64,000 nucleotides of DNA from Paenibacillus foliorum (GCF_013141765.1 NZ_WHOD01000049.1:266886-330885); one strand, 5' to 3'; counted from the first letter of the stretch, positions 9,642 through 18,798 are shown. The notes: generated by a model from the sequence alone, not told the origin. A program made the numbers and translations.

Positions 9642-9690
9642 TTAAGTCATTATGGATGAATTAACTTTAAAAGCATCCATAATGACTTAA
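9642..9690. repeat. Perfect 17-bp inverted repeat (possible terminator)
   Basis: Arms at 9642-9658 and 9674-9690 are exact complements around a 15-nt loop. The structure lies between convergent genes (8889-9578 plus, 9701-10450 minus) and would form a very stable hairpin in either transcript, but neither side has a proper T tract. Confidence 0.6.
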
Positions 9691-9700
9691 CACCGAACCA

Positions 9701-10450
9701 TTATTTCTTTGCAATTATCATAAAACGCCTCGAGTTGGTCTGTATCCCCTGCTTAGTTTGATTTTCTTCAATAAATTTTTGAAGGATATCAAAATCATTA
9801 TCAGATTGTCCAAAGTCAGGAATGATCGGGGTGTGTTTTAAAAGAAAAACCAGATCTTCATACGTTTCGTAATATTCGTTTGCGTCATATTCAAAATAGT
9901 CTGCATGGGTAAAACCAGCTTTATTTAACTCTGAAAGGTATTTATTTTTCAAAATCCCTTCATCAAGTCCGAATTGCTGCCCTCTTCCGAAAGCTCGTTT
10001 TAGGTTTAGTTTGTCGTTATCGTTGATTTGCTGAGTGAGAAACATACCATCTTTCACTAATACCTTGGCTACCTCTTTTGCACAGAAGTGAGAATGCCTG
10101 CAAGACACCACATTAAAAAAACCGGGTGGAAACTCCAGGTTTTCAGCATCCATCTGAAAAAAGCGTATATTAGGTTTCTTTGACTTTTCCAAATTAGCAT
10201 TAGCCGTCTGCATCATGCCACTCGAATGATCAATCCCCACTAGTAATAAAGCAGAATCAGAAATTGATAATAATCTTTCTCCTCCACCCGTTCCTATATC
10301 AAGCAGTAAATCAGACCCTTTGCATCTTTGAGTTACCTCCTTGTAAAAATCCCACTGTACGCCTTCGGATACAACCTTTAGCTTGCTAAAGTCCCAACCG
10401 TTTAATCTTCCAACCTTATCGTAAAAGTTTTTGTACTCTGATTTGTTCAT
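9701..10450 (-). CDS. Class I SAM-dependent methyltransferase
   Basis: A 249-residue protein with the SAM-binding motif I LLLDIGTGGGERLL (about residues 51-64), acidic motif II LVGIDHSSGM, and motif III region IRFFQMDAENLEFPPGFFNVVSCRHS. The C-terminal third is not distinctive. This is the Methyltransf_11/25 type that modifies small molecules. The ribosome site is AGGTGGAG. The gene is isolated, so no pathway is suggested. Confidence 0.85.
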   Translation of the reverse strand: MNKSEYKNFYDKVGRLNGWDFSKLKVVSEGVQWDFYKEVTQRCKGSDLLLDIGTGGGERLLSISDSALLLVGIDHSSGMMQTANANLEKSKKPNIRFFQMDAENLEFPPGFFNVVSCRHSHFCAKEVAKVLVKDGMFLTQQINDNDKLNLKRAFGRGQQFGLDEGILKNKYLSELNKAGFTHADYFEYDANEYYETYEDLVFLLKHTPIIPDFGQSDNDFDILQKFIEENQTKQGIQTNSRRFMIIAKK

Positions 10451-11319
10451 CCTATGTTCTCCACCTTTTAAATGAGATTATAAAAAGCCAAAGATATTAA
10501 GGAATTCTGAAAAGGAGCCAATGAAAAAATTCATCAGTTCCATAATTCAGACAACCCTAGTGTCCTTGGCTTTACTATTGATAACAGCCCGACACCATTC
10601 AAAGCTCTAGTTCATTAGGCCAAAAGGACAGACAGTCCCCTTAGCAGCTGGCACGCGTTTTTCTCCAGCCCGATAACTAGTTACTTCGAACGATACGGAA
10701 TGACATCCATTTCACCTCATTTAAAATATATCCCAATTTTAATCAATAATGTGATAGATAAGCAAGCCTTTGTTTTTGATTGCAGACCGTTAGTCGAGGG
10801 ATAAAACACTGCGCTCCTTTCACAGCTTCGTTATCCCATTCCACGTGGGTGTTGGATCCCATATAAAACCCATAATACGGAAAACACCCTCTCTGCACCG
10901 TCCTCAAGTTGTACCATTTCGTTATTTGTGACTATAAGAACAGCCCCATAGTAACGTAAGTAAACCTAACATAAAATAATTGAACAACTATCAAAATTGG
11001 ATAAAAAAACTAGTTATAAACCCTAAATATTTTTAAAAATACCATTATAAGTTTTATCCACATCTCGTCGTATCAGCGATCTATAGTAAGATATGCTTAA
11101 ATATAAGGTGATGGTAGCGTTTTATCGAGCTAAACATGATTTGATAAATAATATAACATGAAATATTATACAACCAGAGATATTGCAGATATTTTTAAAA
11201 AAACCAGGATTGGAGTGATATTACATAACGTGTAAGTGACATTCGTTTGTTTCTTACTTCAATGCTTAATCTGATCAAAATATTGACCATCGTTAAAAAA
11301 ACAAAATGGGGGCGAAACC
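10451..11319. other. Gene-poor stretch of 870 bp
   Basis: No gene of convincing quality is seen. A 29-codon ORF (10521-10610, plus) has a hydrophobic, signal-like composition and an AAGGAG motif, but the motif is only 3 nt from the ATG, so I do not call it. The right end (11080-11319) is AT-rich and presumably holds the promoter of the amidase gene; I could not fix its -35/-10. Confidence 0.5.
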
Positions 11320-13533
11320 ATGAAAAACCTACTATCCAGACCTTTATTTTCCCTTTTTATTTCCGGAGCACTTTTTGCAGGTATTTTACCCATAAGCTCT
11401 GCTAGCGCTGCTAGTAGTACCAGCACCGGTGAGTCAGCTCCAGTTAAGGCATTATCGGTAACAGAGAGTGTCTACCGTTCCACTCCAAACCTTGTTGTTC
11501 TGGAAGCAGGCTCGGCTTCTGTGGTCGTCACTGGGCCCTCCACTACGATAGACGGTGCTTCATTCCAGGTAGACATCGCGTTAAGTGGTATTACCGATAA
11601 AGTCACCGCTGAAAAGTTTTTTATAGAGTATAATACGGCGCGCCTTGATTTTGTTGATGCCCAAGCCGTAGACGCTTCGACTAGCATTGTCGGGCAATAT
11701 TCTGAGCTTGGAAAAACAACCATTGTGACAACAAACCTCAGCGGAAAAATTATTAACAAGCAAACGTTAATCAGGTTAACGTTCCATACAAAAGCAAACG
11801 GAAGCGTTCAGGATATTAAGGTAAGCGCGGAGTTAGGACTGGCAGACACAGGTGCCATTCAAGCAGCGAACCAAGGTCTGCTAAGCCTGAAGACGAATCT
11901 GGTCAGCGGGGATTTGAACGGTAATGGGACTCTGGATATCGGTGATCTGGCGATTCTCTCCCCTTATTATGGAATCTCATCCAAGCAAGAAGGCTGGGCG
12001 CTTGTAGCCAACGCCGATTTTAATCAGAATGGCACCATTGATCTAACGGATCTTGGTACACTTGGCAAGAAGGTTCTCTATGCTGAGACGGCTTTTCAAT
12101 TTATGGATGCTACAGTAATGGATATTCAAAATGCCATGAATGCAGGCAAACTTACGACTGTTGAGCTCGTGACTAAATATTTGGCACGGATCAAAAGCTA
12201 CGATCAGCAAGGTCCAGCAATCAAATCCATTATTACTATTAATCCAAACGCGCTTGCAGAAGCGGCGGCACTGGATGAAGAACGTAAAACAAAGGGAGCA
12301 AGAGGCCCGCTGCACGGAATTCCAGTTATCGTCAAAGATAACTACAATACGATTGGCATGCCAACAACAGCAGGATGTATTTGCTTGAAGAACAACAATA
12401 CATCCACAGATGCATTCATGGTCAAGAAGCTCAAGGATGCTGGCGCTATTATTTTGGCTAAAGCTAATCTACATGAATTTGCTTTTGGTACAACAACAGA
12501 GAGCTCTCTTGGAGGACAAACAAAAAACCCTTACGAGCTCACTACTAACCCTGGCGGTTCAAGTGGTGGCACGGGAGCTGCACTGGCGGCTAACTTCGGA
12601 GTTATTGGACTGGGCACAGATACTGGCGGTTCGATTCGAATCCCATCATCACGCAACTCTCTTGTCGGCATTCGCCCAACCATTGGATTAACAAGTCGTG
12701 AAGGAATTATTCCCCTTTCTCTGTCTCAAGACGTCGGCGGTCCTATGGCTCGCACAGTATCCGATGCAGCCATCGCTTTAGATGCAGTAAGCGGTTATGA
12801 CTCCAATGATTTGACCACTGCTCTGTCTTCCGGAAGAACACCAAAGAGCTATACCGATTATTTAGATAAAGATGGATTGAAAGGTGCGAGAATCGGTGTC
12901 GTACGCACTCTGTCGACGGGCAACAACGCAGCCTTGGCTGCATCCATTGAGAAAATGACAGCTCAGGGCGCTACGGTAATCGATGTGGTTGTGCCGAATC
13001 AAACAGATATTCTAAAGTACGCAAGCTTGAGCGGAACCGAATTTAAGTTCAACCTGAATGATTATTTAAAAACACTAGGCCAAAATGCACCTTACAAAAC
13101 GTTAACTGAAATCATTGCTTCCAATGATATTTTGCAAAATCAAAAAAGTTCCATGATCCAGCGCGATAACATTACAACGTTGGAAACTCTAACCTACTAT
13201 AAAGATTTACTAGAACGGACTCGCTTGACACAGCAATCGCTTCTTAAAGTCATGAATGAGAACAAGCTTGATGCCGTGCTGTACGCAACAACATCTGGGA
13301 GTGCAAATCGCCTTAGTCCATATTCCGGCTTCCCGGCTCTAAGCTTCCCCGCAGGCTATACAGGAAATGTTCCATTCGGCTTGGAATTATTGGGTAGACC
13401 ATTTGATGAGGGTACTTTAATCAAGCTGGCTTATGCCTTCGAGCAGGCTACACATTATCGTACATTACCCGCTTCGGTCCCTGCTTTGACAGCCGAGCAA
13501 GAACAAGCCGTTAATTCAGTCGTCACCCCATAA
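11320..13533 (+). CDS. Secreted amidase-signature enzyme with N-terminal cohesin and dockerin modules
   Basis: Order of parts: signal peptide (1-30), cohesin-like beta-sandwich (about 60-190; FQVDIALSGITDKVTAEKFF, YNTARLDFVDA), type I dockerin with two calcium loops (198-252; DLNGNGTLDIGDLAIL and DFNQNGTIDLTDLGTL), then a complete amidase domain (about 255-730). The Ser-cisSer-Lys triad is present: Lys339 in VIVKDNYN, the GGSSGG pair at 414-415, nucleophile Ser438 in DTGGSIRIP. Amidase-signature enzymes cleave amide or ester bonds and most are cytoplasmic, so a secreted one on a cohesin-dockerin stalk is uncommon. The next gene encodes a cohesin on an S-layer anchor, a plausible docking partner (inference). 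The substrate is unknown. Confidence 0.9.
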   Translation: MKNLLSRPLFSLFISGALFAGILPISSASAASSTSTGESAPVKALSVTESVYRSTPNLVVLEAGSASVVVTGPSTTIDGASFQVDIALSGITDKVTAEKFFIEYNTARLDFVDAQAVDASTSIVGQYSELGKTTIVTTNLSGKIINKQTLIRLTFHTKANGSVQDIKVSAELGLADTGAIQAANQGLLSLKTNLVSGDLNGNGTLDIGDLAILSPYYGISSKQEGWALVANADFNQNGTIDLTDLGTLGKKVLYAETAFQFMDATVMDIQNAMNAGKLTTVELVTKYLARIKSYDQQGPAIKSIITINPNALAEAAALDEERKTKGARGPLHGIPVIVKDNYNTIGMPTTAGCICLKNNNTSTDAFMVKKLKDAGAIILAKANLHEFAFGTTTESSLGGQTKNPYELTTNPGGSSGGTGAALAANFGVIGLGTDTGGSIRIPSSRNSLVGIRPTIGLTSREGIIPLSLSQDVGGPMARTVSDAAIALDAVSGYDSNDLTTALSSGRTPKSYTDYLDKDGLKGARIGVVRTLSTGNNAALAASIEKMTAQGATVIDVVVPNQTDILKYASLSGTEFKFNLNDYLKTLGQNAPYKTLTEIIASNDILQNQKSSMIQRDNITTLETLTYYKDLLERTRLTQQSLLKVMNENKLDAVLYATTSGSANRLSPYSGFPALSFPAGYTGNVPFGLELLGRPFDEGTLIKLAYAFEQATHYRTLPASVPALTAEQEQAVNSVVTP

Positions 13534-13658
13534 GCTGATCTTCAATTCGGGAACGAGCAGCCTGATGACCTGGGGGTATGATACCCCTGGGCTTCCGGTT
13601 GAGAAGACCATCATACATCACATTGCAAAGCAACTTTAAGGGAAGGGACGAAACATAA

Positions 13659-15344
13659 ATGACTCATAAATGGCTCCGATACACAATGTCCGTGTGCCTC
13701 GGGATGGCACTCTTGCTTCCTCAAACCACTTGGGCGGCCGCAGAACCTACATTTTCACTTTCCACCGGATCTACGAGCACAGTGATGGTGCAAGACTCCT
13801 TCCAAGTCCAAATCAATGCGGATCAATTGGACGATGTTTTTTCATATGAACTTAATGTATACTATGATACCTCCCTACTCGAGGTAGATACTACTCAGAA
13901 GTTTACCGATCTCACTGGATATGCGTTACCTATTAAAATCATAGAAGACGGCGGTAGTCACGTTCAACTTGTCTATACGAAAACCGGATCCTTAACCGGA
14001 ATTAACGGCTCCGCTACGCTTGGGAACTTAACCTTCAAAGCCAAGAGTGCCGGTATAGCAGAGCTTATGCTTAAAGAAGCCAAAACAAGCACAAGCTCGC
14101 TAAAGGAAGAAACACTCCTCAAACCCAATACTAAGCTAAACGTAACAGTTGCAAAACACAATAACAACAACGGAAGCAAGCCTAGCGTGAGTACAGGTGG
14201 GAGTACTGGCGGAGATGCAGCCCAAGGAAACACAGACAGCAGCAATGCCGTTACCATTAAATCAGAACAAATTGTCACCAACGGAAGCGGTTCAGTCGTT
14301 ATTTCAATCCCTTCAGCTGCCAAGCAGCTAAGACTTCCACTTAATACAGCTGATTTACTGGCTGGCCATAAGCTTGAAGTTCAATCAAACCAAATTAAAC
14401 TAGCAATTCCAGCAGAGGTATTCCAACAACTGACCCGTCTGGTCGATGAGCAAGGTAGAAACACCAGCACAATTGTGTTAAACATCGAGCCACGTGATAC
14501 GGGAATCGAAGCTAAAGTACTTAATCAGAGCCAGCTTCAGCTTGGTGCTGATGTGAAGCTTGGAGGAGCCATTTACGATGTTACACTTTCCATCACAACC
14601 AATGAGGGCCGTACATTCGTTCTAAGTCAGTTCGATAAGCCCATTTCACTGCACATGAAGGTCGCCCCATCCATTAACGCAAAATTAAGCAGCATCTACT
14701 ATATTCCCGATAACGGACAATTAGAAAGAGTCGGCGGAGAGTACCGTGACGGAGAAATTGTGGCTGACATCGAGCATTTCAGCAATTATGTCGTATTGGA
14801 AGTATCCAAGACATTCAGTGATGTTCCAGCAACTCACTGGGCAGCCGAGGTAATTAGGGAGTTAGCATCGAAGCAAATCGTTAGCGGTACGGGAGAGAAC
14901 GTATTCGCTCCCGAACGAAATGTAAGCCGTGCCGAATTTACTGCACTCATCACGAGAGCACTGAATCTGAAAGATGCAACCCCCAGCACATTCGAAGACG
15001 TTCAATCATCGGATTGGTTCGCTTCAGAGGTGTCCAAAGCGGTTAAAGCGGGGCTCATAAACGGCAGAAGCGAAGGACGCTTTGATCCGACTGCTTCCGT
15101 AACTCGCGAAGAAATGACTTCAATCGTCATGCGTGCTTATGCTCAACATGCAGGAAATCCTGCTTCAACCGAAGCACCAACCTTTTCAGATGAAGCCTCG
15201 ATTGCAGATTGGGCTGCGGGGGATGTCAAACAAGCGGCAGCTCTCGGGTTGATTCAGGGCCGTTCGACGGACACCTTTGCACCTCAAGGATTAACTACAC
15301 GTGCGGAAGCCGCACAGGTACTATACCGTTTGCTTTCAAAATAG
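13659..15344 (+). CDS. S-layer-anchored cohesin protein
   Basis: A 561-residue protein: signal peptide ending near TTWAAAEP, a cohesin-like domain (about 28-170; DSFQVQINADQLDDVFSYEL, YYDTSLLEVD), an Asn/Gly/Ser linker, a beta domain of unknown type (about 190-380), then three SLH domains (385-560; FSDVPATHWAAEVI, FEDVQSSDWFASEV, FSDEASIADWAAGDV) that bind pyruvylated cell-wall polymer. It resembles a minimal anchoring scaffoldin with one cohesin. It follows the amidase by 125 bp on the same strand and ends in a strong terminator. The working idea is that it holds a dockerin-bearing enzyme on the cell surface. Confidence 0.88.
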   Translation: MTHKWLRYTMSVCLGMALLLPQTTWAAAEPTFSLSTGSTSTVMVQDSFQVQINADQLDDVFSYELNVYYDTSLLEVDTTQKFTDLTGYALPIKIIEDGGSHVQLVYTKTGSLTGINGSATLGNLTFKAKSAGIAELMLKEAKTSTSSLKEETLLKPNTKLNVTVAKHNNNNGSKPSVSTGGSTGGDAAQGNTDSSNAVTIKSEQIVTNGSGSVVISIPSAAKQLRLPLNTADLLAGHKLEVQSNQIKLAIPAEVFQQLTRLVDEQGRNTSTIVLNIEPRDTGIEAKVLNQSQLQLGADVKLGGAIYDVTLSITTNEGRTFVLSQFDKPISLHMKVAPSINAKLSSIYYIPDNGQLERVGGEYRDGEIVADIEHFSNYVVLEVSKTFSDVPATHWAAEVIRELASKQIVSGTGENVFAPERNVSRAEFTALITRALNLKDATPSTFEDVQSSDWFASEVSKAVKAGLINGRSEGRFDPTASVTREEMTSIVMRAYAQHAGNPASTEAPTFSDEASIADWAAGDVKQAAALGLIQGRSTDTFAPQGLTTRAEAAQVLYRLLSK

Positions 15345-15352
15345 TTAGTAAT

Positions 15353-15386
15353 GGCTGCTGAGTTATCTCAGCAGCCTTTCCTAGTT
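15353..15386 (+). terminator. Rho-independent terminator of the cohesin gene
   Basis: GGCTGCTGAG (15353-15362) pairs perfectly with CTCAGCAGCC (15367-15376) across a 4-nt loop and is followed by TTTCCTAGTTT, 9 nt after the stop codon. Confidence 0.88.
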
Positions 15387-15570
15387 TAATATGTTGAGAA
15401 ACAAAAAAAACAGTTAAAACAGAGGATACTCTGCATTAACTGCTTTAATTAAGGAGGCTTGCTCCGCTATGCACTTTAAAAGCATTTTGCAATAGAACTG
15501 TTCGAAGCTATTTTCCGCGTTGTAAAACGTCCCAAGGGTCTCACTCTAGAGTAGTCAACCCGACATCACT

Positions 15571-15774
15571 TTATTTCCTCTTGCTTGAATTTAGTTCATA
15601 TTTAGTTCGATGAAATTCTTTCACCATACCTTTGAAAAAAATACTTTCTTGTTCACTCAACCCATACTGATTATCTTTATGAATCATATTCCCCATATGG
15701 CGTTTCAAAATCTCACTCCGGCGTCCTAATAATTGCGTATAAGTCAAATCAGTCATCTCCCTGTTTGTTTTCAT
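15571..15774 (-). CDS. Small hypothetical protein (67 residues)
   Basis: A charged, helical 67-residue protein (many Lys, Arg, Glu; QLLGRRSEILKRHMGNM in the middle) with no signal peptide or recognised family. Start choice is uncertain: the ATG at 15774 has a TAGGA motif 11 nt upstream, while GGGAG lies directly before an internal ATG (15756) and 8 nt before a TTG. It stands alone between convergent or unrelated genes. It may be a real small cytoplasmic protein. Confidence 0.45.
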   Translation of the reverse strand: MKTNREMTDLTYTQLLGRRSEILKRHMGNMIHKDNQYGLSEQESIFFKGMVKEFHRTKYELNSSKRK

Positions 15775-16305
15775 ATGTTTGCTGTCCTATTAAGTATAAC
15801 AAACAGCCTTTTCTATGAAAAACCAGCTAAGGATACCTTAGCCTAGATAAACCTTCCTAACCATACATGAGACACGCTGGATGCCACATAATCGAAAACA
15901 TCCTACTCTATCCTCCCAATAAAGCTTATTAACTACGATAATGCCACGACACCCAGTTCTCTCCCCACACACTTTGCCATTATCGGATTGTATTTTTCGG
16001 ACGTTAACAAAGTTAGACGAAGGACGCCCGTCAGGACGTCCTTCGTCTACATTTCACCGCAGCATAGCTGTTGTACTTCATTACCTCCAACGCCAACTGA
16101 TCTATGAATCTGATAAAATCAGACATGTACATAATAGGAAATATGACTATCCCTGATGTCATTGGTCAGAGGCATCAAGTTATGTCCGTCTTATCTAGAC
16201 TATACGCTCTTTAGTTCAACTGGCTCATGCCAAAGTTAAGCTCCAACCTTCTGTCCTATGGTGACATTATCACAGCATAACAACAAACAATGATGATTAA
16301 AACAG
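15775..16305. other. Gene-poor stretch with one perfect inverted repeat
   Basis: No gene is recognised. At 16014-16026 and 16037-16049 there are 13-bp perfect complementary arms (TAGACGAAGGACG and its complement) with a 10-nt loop. Neither side has a T tract, so it is not a clear terminator. Confidence 0.5.
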
Positions 16306-16375
16306 TTGACAAATATTATCACGTTGGAGTAAGATATTAAACTGTGTGTAATAATGATAATCATTATCATTATTA
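16306..16375 (+). promoter_or_regulatory. Promoter with a perfect 27-bp Fur palindrome
   Basis: A -35 TTGACA (16306-16311) and a -10 TAAGAT (16330-16335, 18-bp spacer) precede a perfect 13-1-13 palindrome at 16349-16375. Its centre is TGATAAT-C-ATTATCA, an exact Fur consensus, and the symmetry extends to TAATAA/TTATTA at the ends, enough for overlapping Fur dimers. It lies across the expected transcription start and 38 bp before the start codon at 16413. Confidence 0.92.
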
Positions 16376-16412
16376 AGATCGATGAATGATTATTGGGGAG
16401 GGCAACTTAAAG

Positions 16413-17399
16413 ATGAAACAACCTATTTTGAAATATCAGATGAGGTCAGCTGCTCTGTTGGCTATTATTATGATGCTGTCAGTTTGGCTCGTCGCTTGCG
16501 GCGAGAAGCAGGCGGAGCCACAAAAAAGCGGAGAAGCGGCCAAGGCGGAAAGTCCGCGCAAAATCAAGCACGCAATGGGTGAAACGGAAGTGCCCGCACA
16601 TCCACAGCGCGTCGTCATATTGACGAACGAAGGAACAGAAACATTGCTGGCTCTCGGCGTTAAACCTGTCGGTGCGGTTGATTCGCCTTACGGCAACCCG
16701 TGGTTTGATCACATTAAAGCGGAATTAGATGGAGTAAAGCCACTTGGCGGTGAGTCGCAGCCGAACCTGGAAGTGATTGCGGCGCTGAAGCCCGACCTTA
16801 TTCTCGGTAACAAAATGCGCCAGGAGAAAGTTTACGCGCAGTTGTCCGCTATCGCTCCAACTGTATTCGCGGAAACGCTGCGCGGTGAATGGAAATCGAA
16901 TTTCGCCCTATTTGCAGATGCACTTAACAAGAAAGCGGAAGGCGACAAAATCGTAGCCGCGTACGACAAGCGGATCGAAGATTTCAAGAAGAAAGCCGGA
17001 GATCAACTTAAGGATAAAGTAGCGGTAGTACGGTTCATGGGTGGAAAAACGAGATTTTATTATGGAGATATGTTCACCGGAGCTGTATTCAAGCAGATCG
17101 GTATGCCCCGTTCGGATCCGAAGAGCGACGAGAAGGCGTTCGAGGATATTACGAAGGAGCGTCTTCCGGAGCTGGAAGCAGCCGACAGGGTGTTCTACTT
17201 CACCTTTGAAAATGGCGAAGGCAAGGCAACGAAGCAAGAGCAGGAATGGCTGAATGACCCACTATGGAAGAACTTGAAAGTAGTGAAGAACAATAAGGTC
17301 TTTCAGGTTAGCGATGCCACTTGGAATACGGGCGGTGGTGTAAAGTCAGCCAACCTAATGCTTGACGATATGTACAAAATTTACGGTATAACACCGTAA
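16413..17399 (+). CDS. Iron-siderophore-binding lipoprotein (solitary)
   Basis: The signal peptide ends in a lipobox of the LVACG type, followed by a class III binding-protein fold: HPQRVVILTNEGTETLLALG, AALKPDLILGN, and a C-terminal lobe with LEAADRVFYFTFENG. This is the ferric siderophore / ferric dicitrate binding family acting outside the membrane. I start at 16413, where GGGGAGGG lies 10 nt upstream; an in-frame ATG at 16386 has no ribosome site. No permease or ATPase is beside it, so it must feed a transporter encoded elsewhere. Iron control by the adjacent Fur palindrome is very likely. Confidence 0.92.
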   Translation: MKQPILKYQMRSAALLAIIMMLSVWLVACGEKQAEPQKSGEAAKAESPRKIKHAMGETEVPAHPQRVVILTNEGTETLLALGVKPVGAVDSPYGNPWFDHIKAELDGVKPLGGESQPNLEVIAALKPDLILGNKMRQEKVYAQLSAIAPTVFAETLRGEWKSNFALFADALNKKAEGDKIVAAYDKRIEDFKKKAGDQLKDKVAVVRFMGGKTRFYYGDMFTGAVFKQIGMPRSDPKSDEKAFEDITKERLPELEAADRVFYFTFENGEGKATKQEQEWLNDPLWKNLKVVKNNKVFQVSDATWNTGGGVKSANLMLDDMYKIYGITP

Positions 17400-17410
17400 A
17401 CAAATAACAT

Positions 17411-17464
17411 AAGAAGCTGTCTCGAAAGCAGAATCGTACTGCTGCGTAGACAGCTTCTTTTTGT
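17411..17464 (+). terminator. Rho-independent terminator of the solitary binding-protein gene
   Basis: AAGAAGCTGTCT (17411-17422) pairs perfectly with AGACAGCTTCTT (17448-17459), followed by TTTTT, 11 nt after the stop codon. Confidence 0.9.
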
Positions 17465-17523
17465 CTGTAATGTGGTAGCAGCTTATATATAGATTCCGTG
17501 AAGTACCCAGCATAGTTGAATAC

Positions 17524-17552
17524 AAAAAAATAGAGCACTCTAAGTGCCCTCT
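17524..17552 (-). terminator. Rho-independent terminator of GNAT locus A
   Basis: On the minus strand AGAGGGCACT and AGTGCTCT form a short stem with one bulge, followed by an ATTTTTTTG tract, 4 nt after the stop of the last GNAT gene. This closes the operon 18858-17557. Confidence 0.65.
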
Positions 17553-17556
17553 CATA

Positions 17557-18084
17557 CTATCCATTGAAACGGTTCTTGAACCGACGGCAATACGTCTCTA
17601 GTTCACGAAACGAAATCTGATAACAAACCAAATTGTTCACGGTGAAGCGATTCGAGCCAGGTAAACTATTAAACTTGGAAAAAAGGCCCTCCAGCTCCAT
17701 CTGACCATCAGATGCCCAAAACTGAACCGTCTCTACATCCGGGTTGCCAGCTTTCATTTCAGCTATGAGTACCTTCAGACCTTTAATAAATAAGGGCTTA
17801 CATCGATATTCTCGCTGGAGAAAGGCAACTTCCACTTGACAGATATGCCGATCCTCATAGTTGTTAGGACCCGTTCCATAGACGAAACCACTCGCCCCAA
17901 CAATCTGGTAGGGATCTTCCGAAAAAATCAGCATAGCTTTGCCAAAAATCAATGGACTACTGATAAAACTAAGCTTTACGGCAAATGGATAAAGCAAATT
18001 CAGTTCATCGTGATGCTCTAGCAGAAATTTGATATAGCCTTCGTAGTCCATTTCAAAATTACAAAGTCGAAATTGGTAGGACAT
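17557..18084 (-). CDS. GNAT-like protein of a four-member local family (locus A, second)
   Basis: This 175-residue protein has the shape of a GNAT N-acyltransferase: QIVGASGFVYG (beta4 region), CQVEVAFLQREYRCKPLFIKGLKVLIAEM (the acetyl-CoA loop and helix, with YR.k.LFIKGL in place of the usual Q/R-x-x-G-x-G/A) and NPDVETVQFWAS. The same skeleton occurs at 18232-18747, 52651-53157 and 53367-53906. Its ATG overlaps the stop of the short ORF at 18084-18182 (TAATG) and has no good ribosome site of its own, so its translation is probably coupled to that ORF. The substrate is unknown and could be a peptide, a small molecule or a wall component. Confidence 0.65.
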   Translation of the reverse strand: MSYQFRLCNFEMDYEGYIKFLLEHHDELNLLYPFAVKLSFISSPLIFGKAMLIFSEDPYQIVGASGFVYGTGPNNYEDRHICQVEVAFLQREYRCKPLFIKGLKVLIAEMKAGNPDVETVQFWASDGQMELEGLFSKFNSLPGSNRFTVNNLVCYQISFRELETYCRRFKNRFNG

Positions 18085-18182
18085 TATTTAGGTTGTACTC
18101 TTAAGGAATCGTTGAGAATAATAAATCTGCCTAAATTGCTGCCTTTTTTGTTCCCTTTCAAGCTCGGCGGTATTATAATCAT
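18084..18182 (-). CDS. 32-codon ORF between two GNAT-like genes (candidate peptide)
   Basis: An ATG preceded by AAGGAGG at 8-nt spacing opens 32 codons that end in a TAA sharing one base with the ATG of the following GNAT gene. The peptide begins MIIIPPSLKGNKKG, is basic in the middle and hydrophobic near FIIL, and has no signal peptide or cysteine. It begins 49 bp after the preceding GNAT gene. It could be a substrate peptide for the two GNAT proteins, or only a translational-coupling leader. The ribosome site and exact coupling are what is seen; the role is inference. Confidence 0.55.
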   Translation of the reverse strand: MIIIPPSLKGNKKGSNLGRFIILNDSLRVQPK

Positions 18183-18231
18183 GTGTTTATCCTCCTTTTT
18201 CGTATTGAGATAAATGTATATTTATTTCCAA

Positions 18232-18747
18232 TTATACCTTGTAGAAGCTGTTTAAGGTAGTCCTTAAATGGTGAATTTTTACACAATAGACTGTCTCTTC
18301 TCCAAGTTCTCCATCACGGGTGTAGCTGGCATTGGAGAATTTTGAATACAGTTTACACAAATATGTATTTTCCGATAGAGCAATGAACCTCAATTCCCTT
18401 ACTTCCGGATGTGCCTCGATAATCTGCTCAACCATGTAATGAAGCCCTTTAAGAAAGAGGCGTGTCCCCCGATATGCTTTATCACAAATAGCTATATCTG
18501 CGAAGGCAATTTCCTTATTCTTGAACTCTTCTTCCGGCGTTCCATGGTAATAAGCCAATATCCCAATCACCCGATTATCCGCATCCGCGATGTACAGCAA
18601 ATGGCCTTGTGTCATATATGCACATAGCAGAGAGACCATGTCCAGGGTCCCAAAAGAAAGATGCAGTTCGCGTTTGTTCGCAAGAGCGAATAAACTGACT
18701 TTCGCGAAATCCTCATCATTGTCGCAGCGTCTGCAAAATGTCGTCAT
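18232..18747 (-). CDS. GNAT-like protein of a four-member local family (locus A, first)
   Basis: A 171-residue GNAT-like protein. Visible landmarks are NRVIGILAYYHG (central strand), AFADIAICDKAYRGTRLFLKGLHYMVEQI (acyl-CoA loop and helix, with YRGTRLFLKGL) and HPEVRELRFIALSENTYLCKLYSKF (late strand and helix). The N-terminus has a CRRCDND cluster. It has a clear AAGGAG ribosome site at 8-nt spacing. It is followed by the 32-codon ORF and a second family member, then a terminator, so the three are one transcript. Function is unknown; the four paralogs share the YR-x-x-(R/P/A)-x-(F/L) pattern. Confidence 0.65.
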   Translation of the reverse strand: MTTFCRRCDNDEDFAKVSLFALANKRELHLSFGTLDMVSLLCAYMTQGHLLYIADADNRVIGILAYYHGTPEEEFKNKEIAFADIAICDKAYRGTRLFLKGLHYMVEQIIEAHPEVRELRFIALSENTYLCKLYSKFSNASYTRDGELGEETVYCVKIHHLRTTLNSFYKV

Positions 18748-18798
18748 ACTGATTCTCCTTACTCAAATCTTCAAATGAGATTCATCAACATTTATTCT

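Noticed and set aside
10521..10610. 29-codon hydrophobic ORF
   Set aside because: AAGGAG is only 3 nt from the ATG and there is no terminator or neighbour to support it.
13540..13620. GGGGTATGATACCCC hairpin between the amidase and cohesin genes as riboswitch or terminator
   Set aside because: Loop is too tight, there is no T tract and no known riboswitch core around it; it may only be an intergenic stem.
15418..15460. Sequence AACAGAGGATACTCTGC resembling part of the recombinase scraps
   Set aside because: The match is short and itself a palindrome, so chance similarity cannot be excluded.
16386..16412. Upstream ATG of the solitary binding-protein gene
   Set aside because: No ribosome site; the ATG at 16413 has GGGGAGGG and starts the signal peptide properly.
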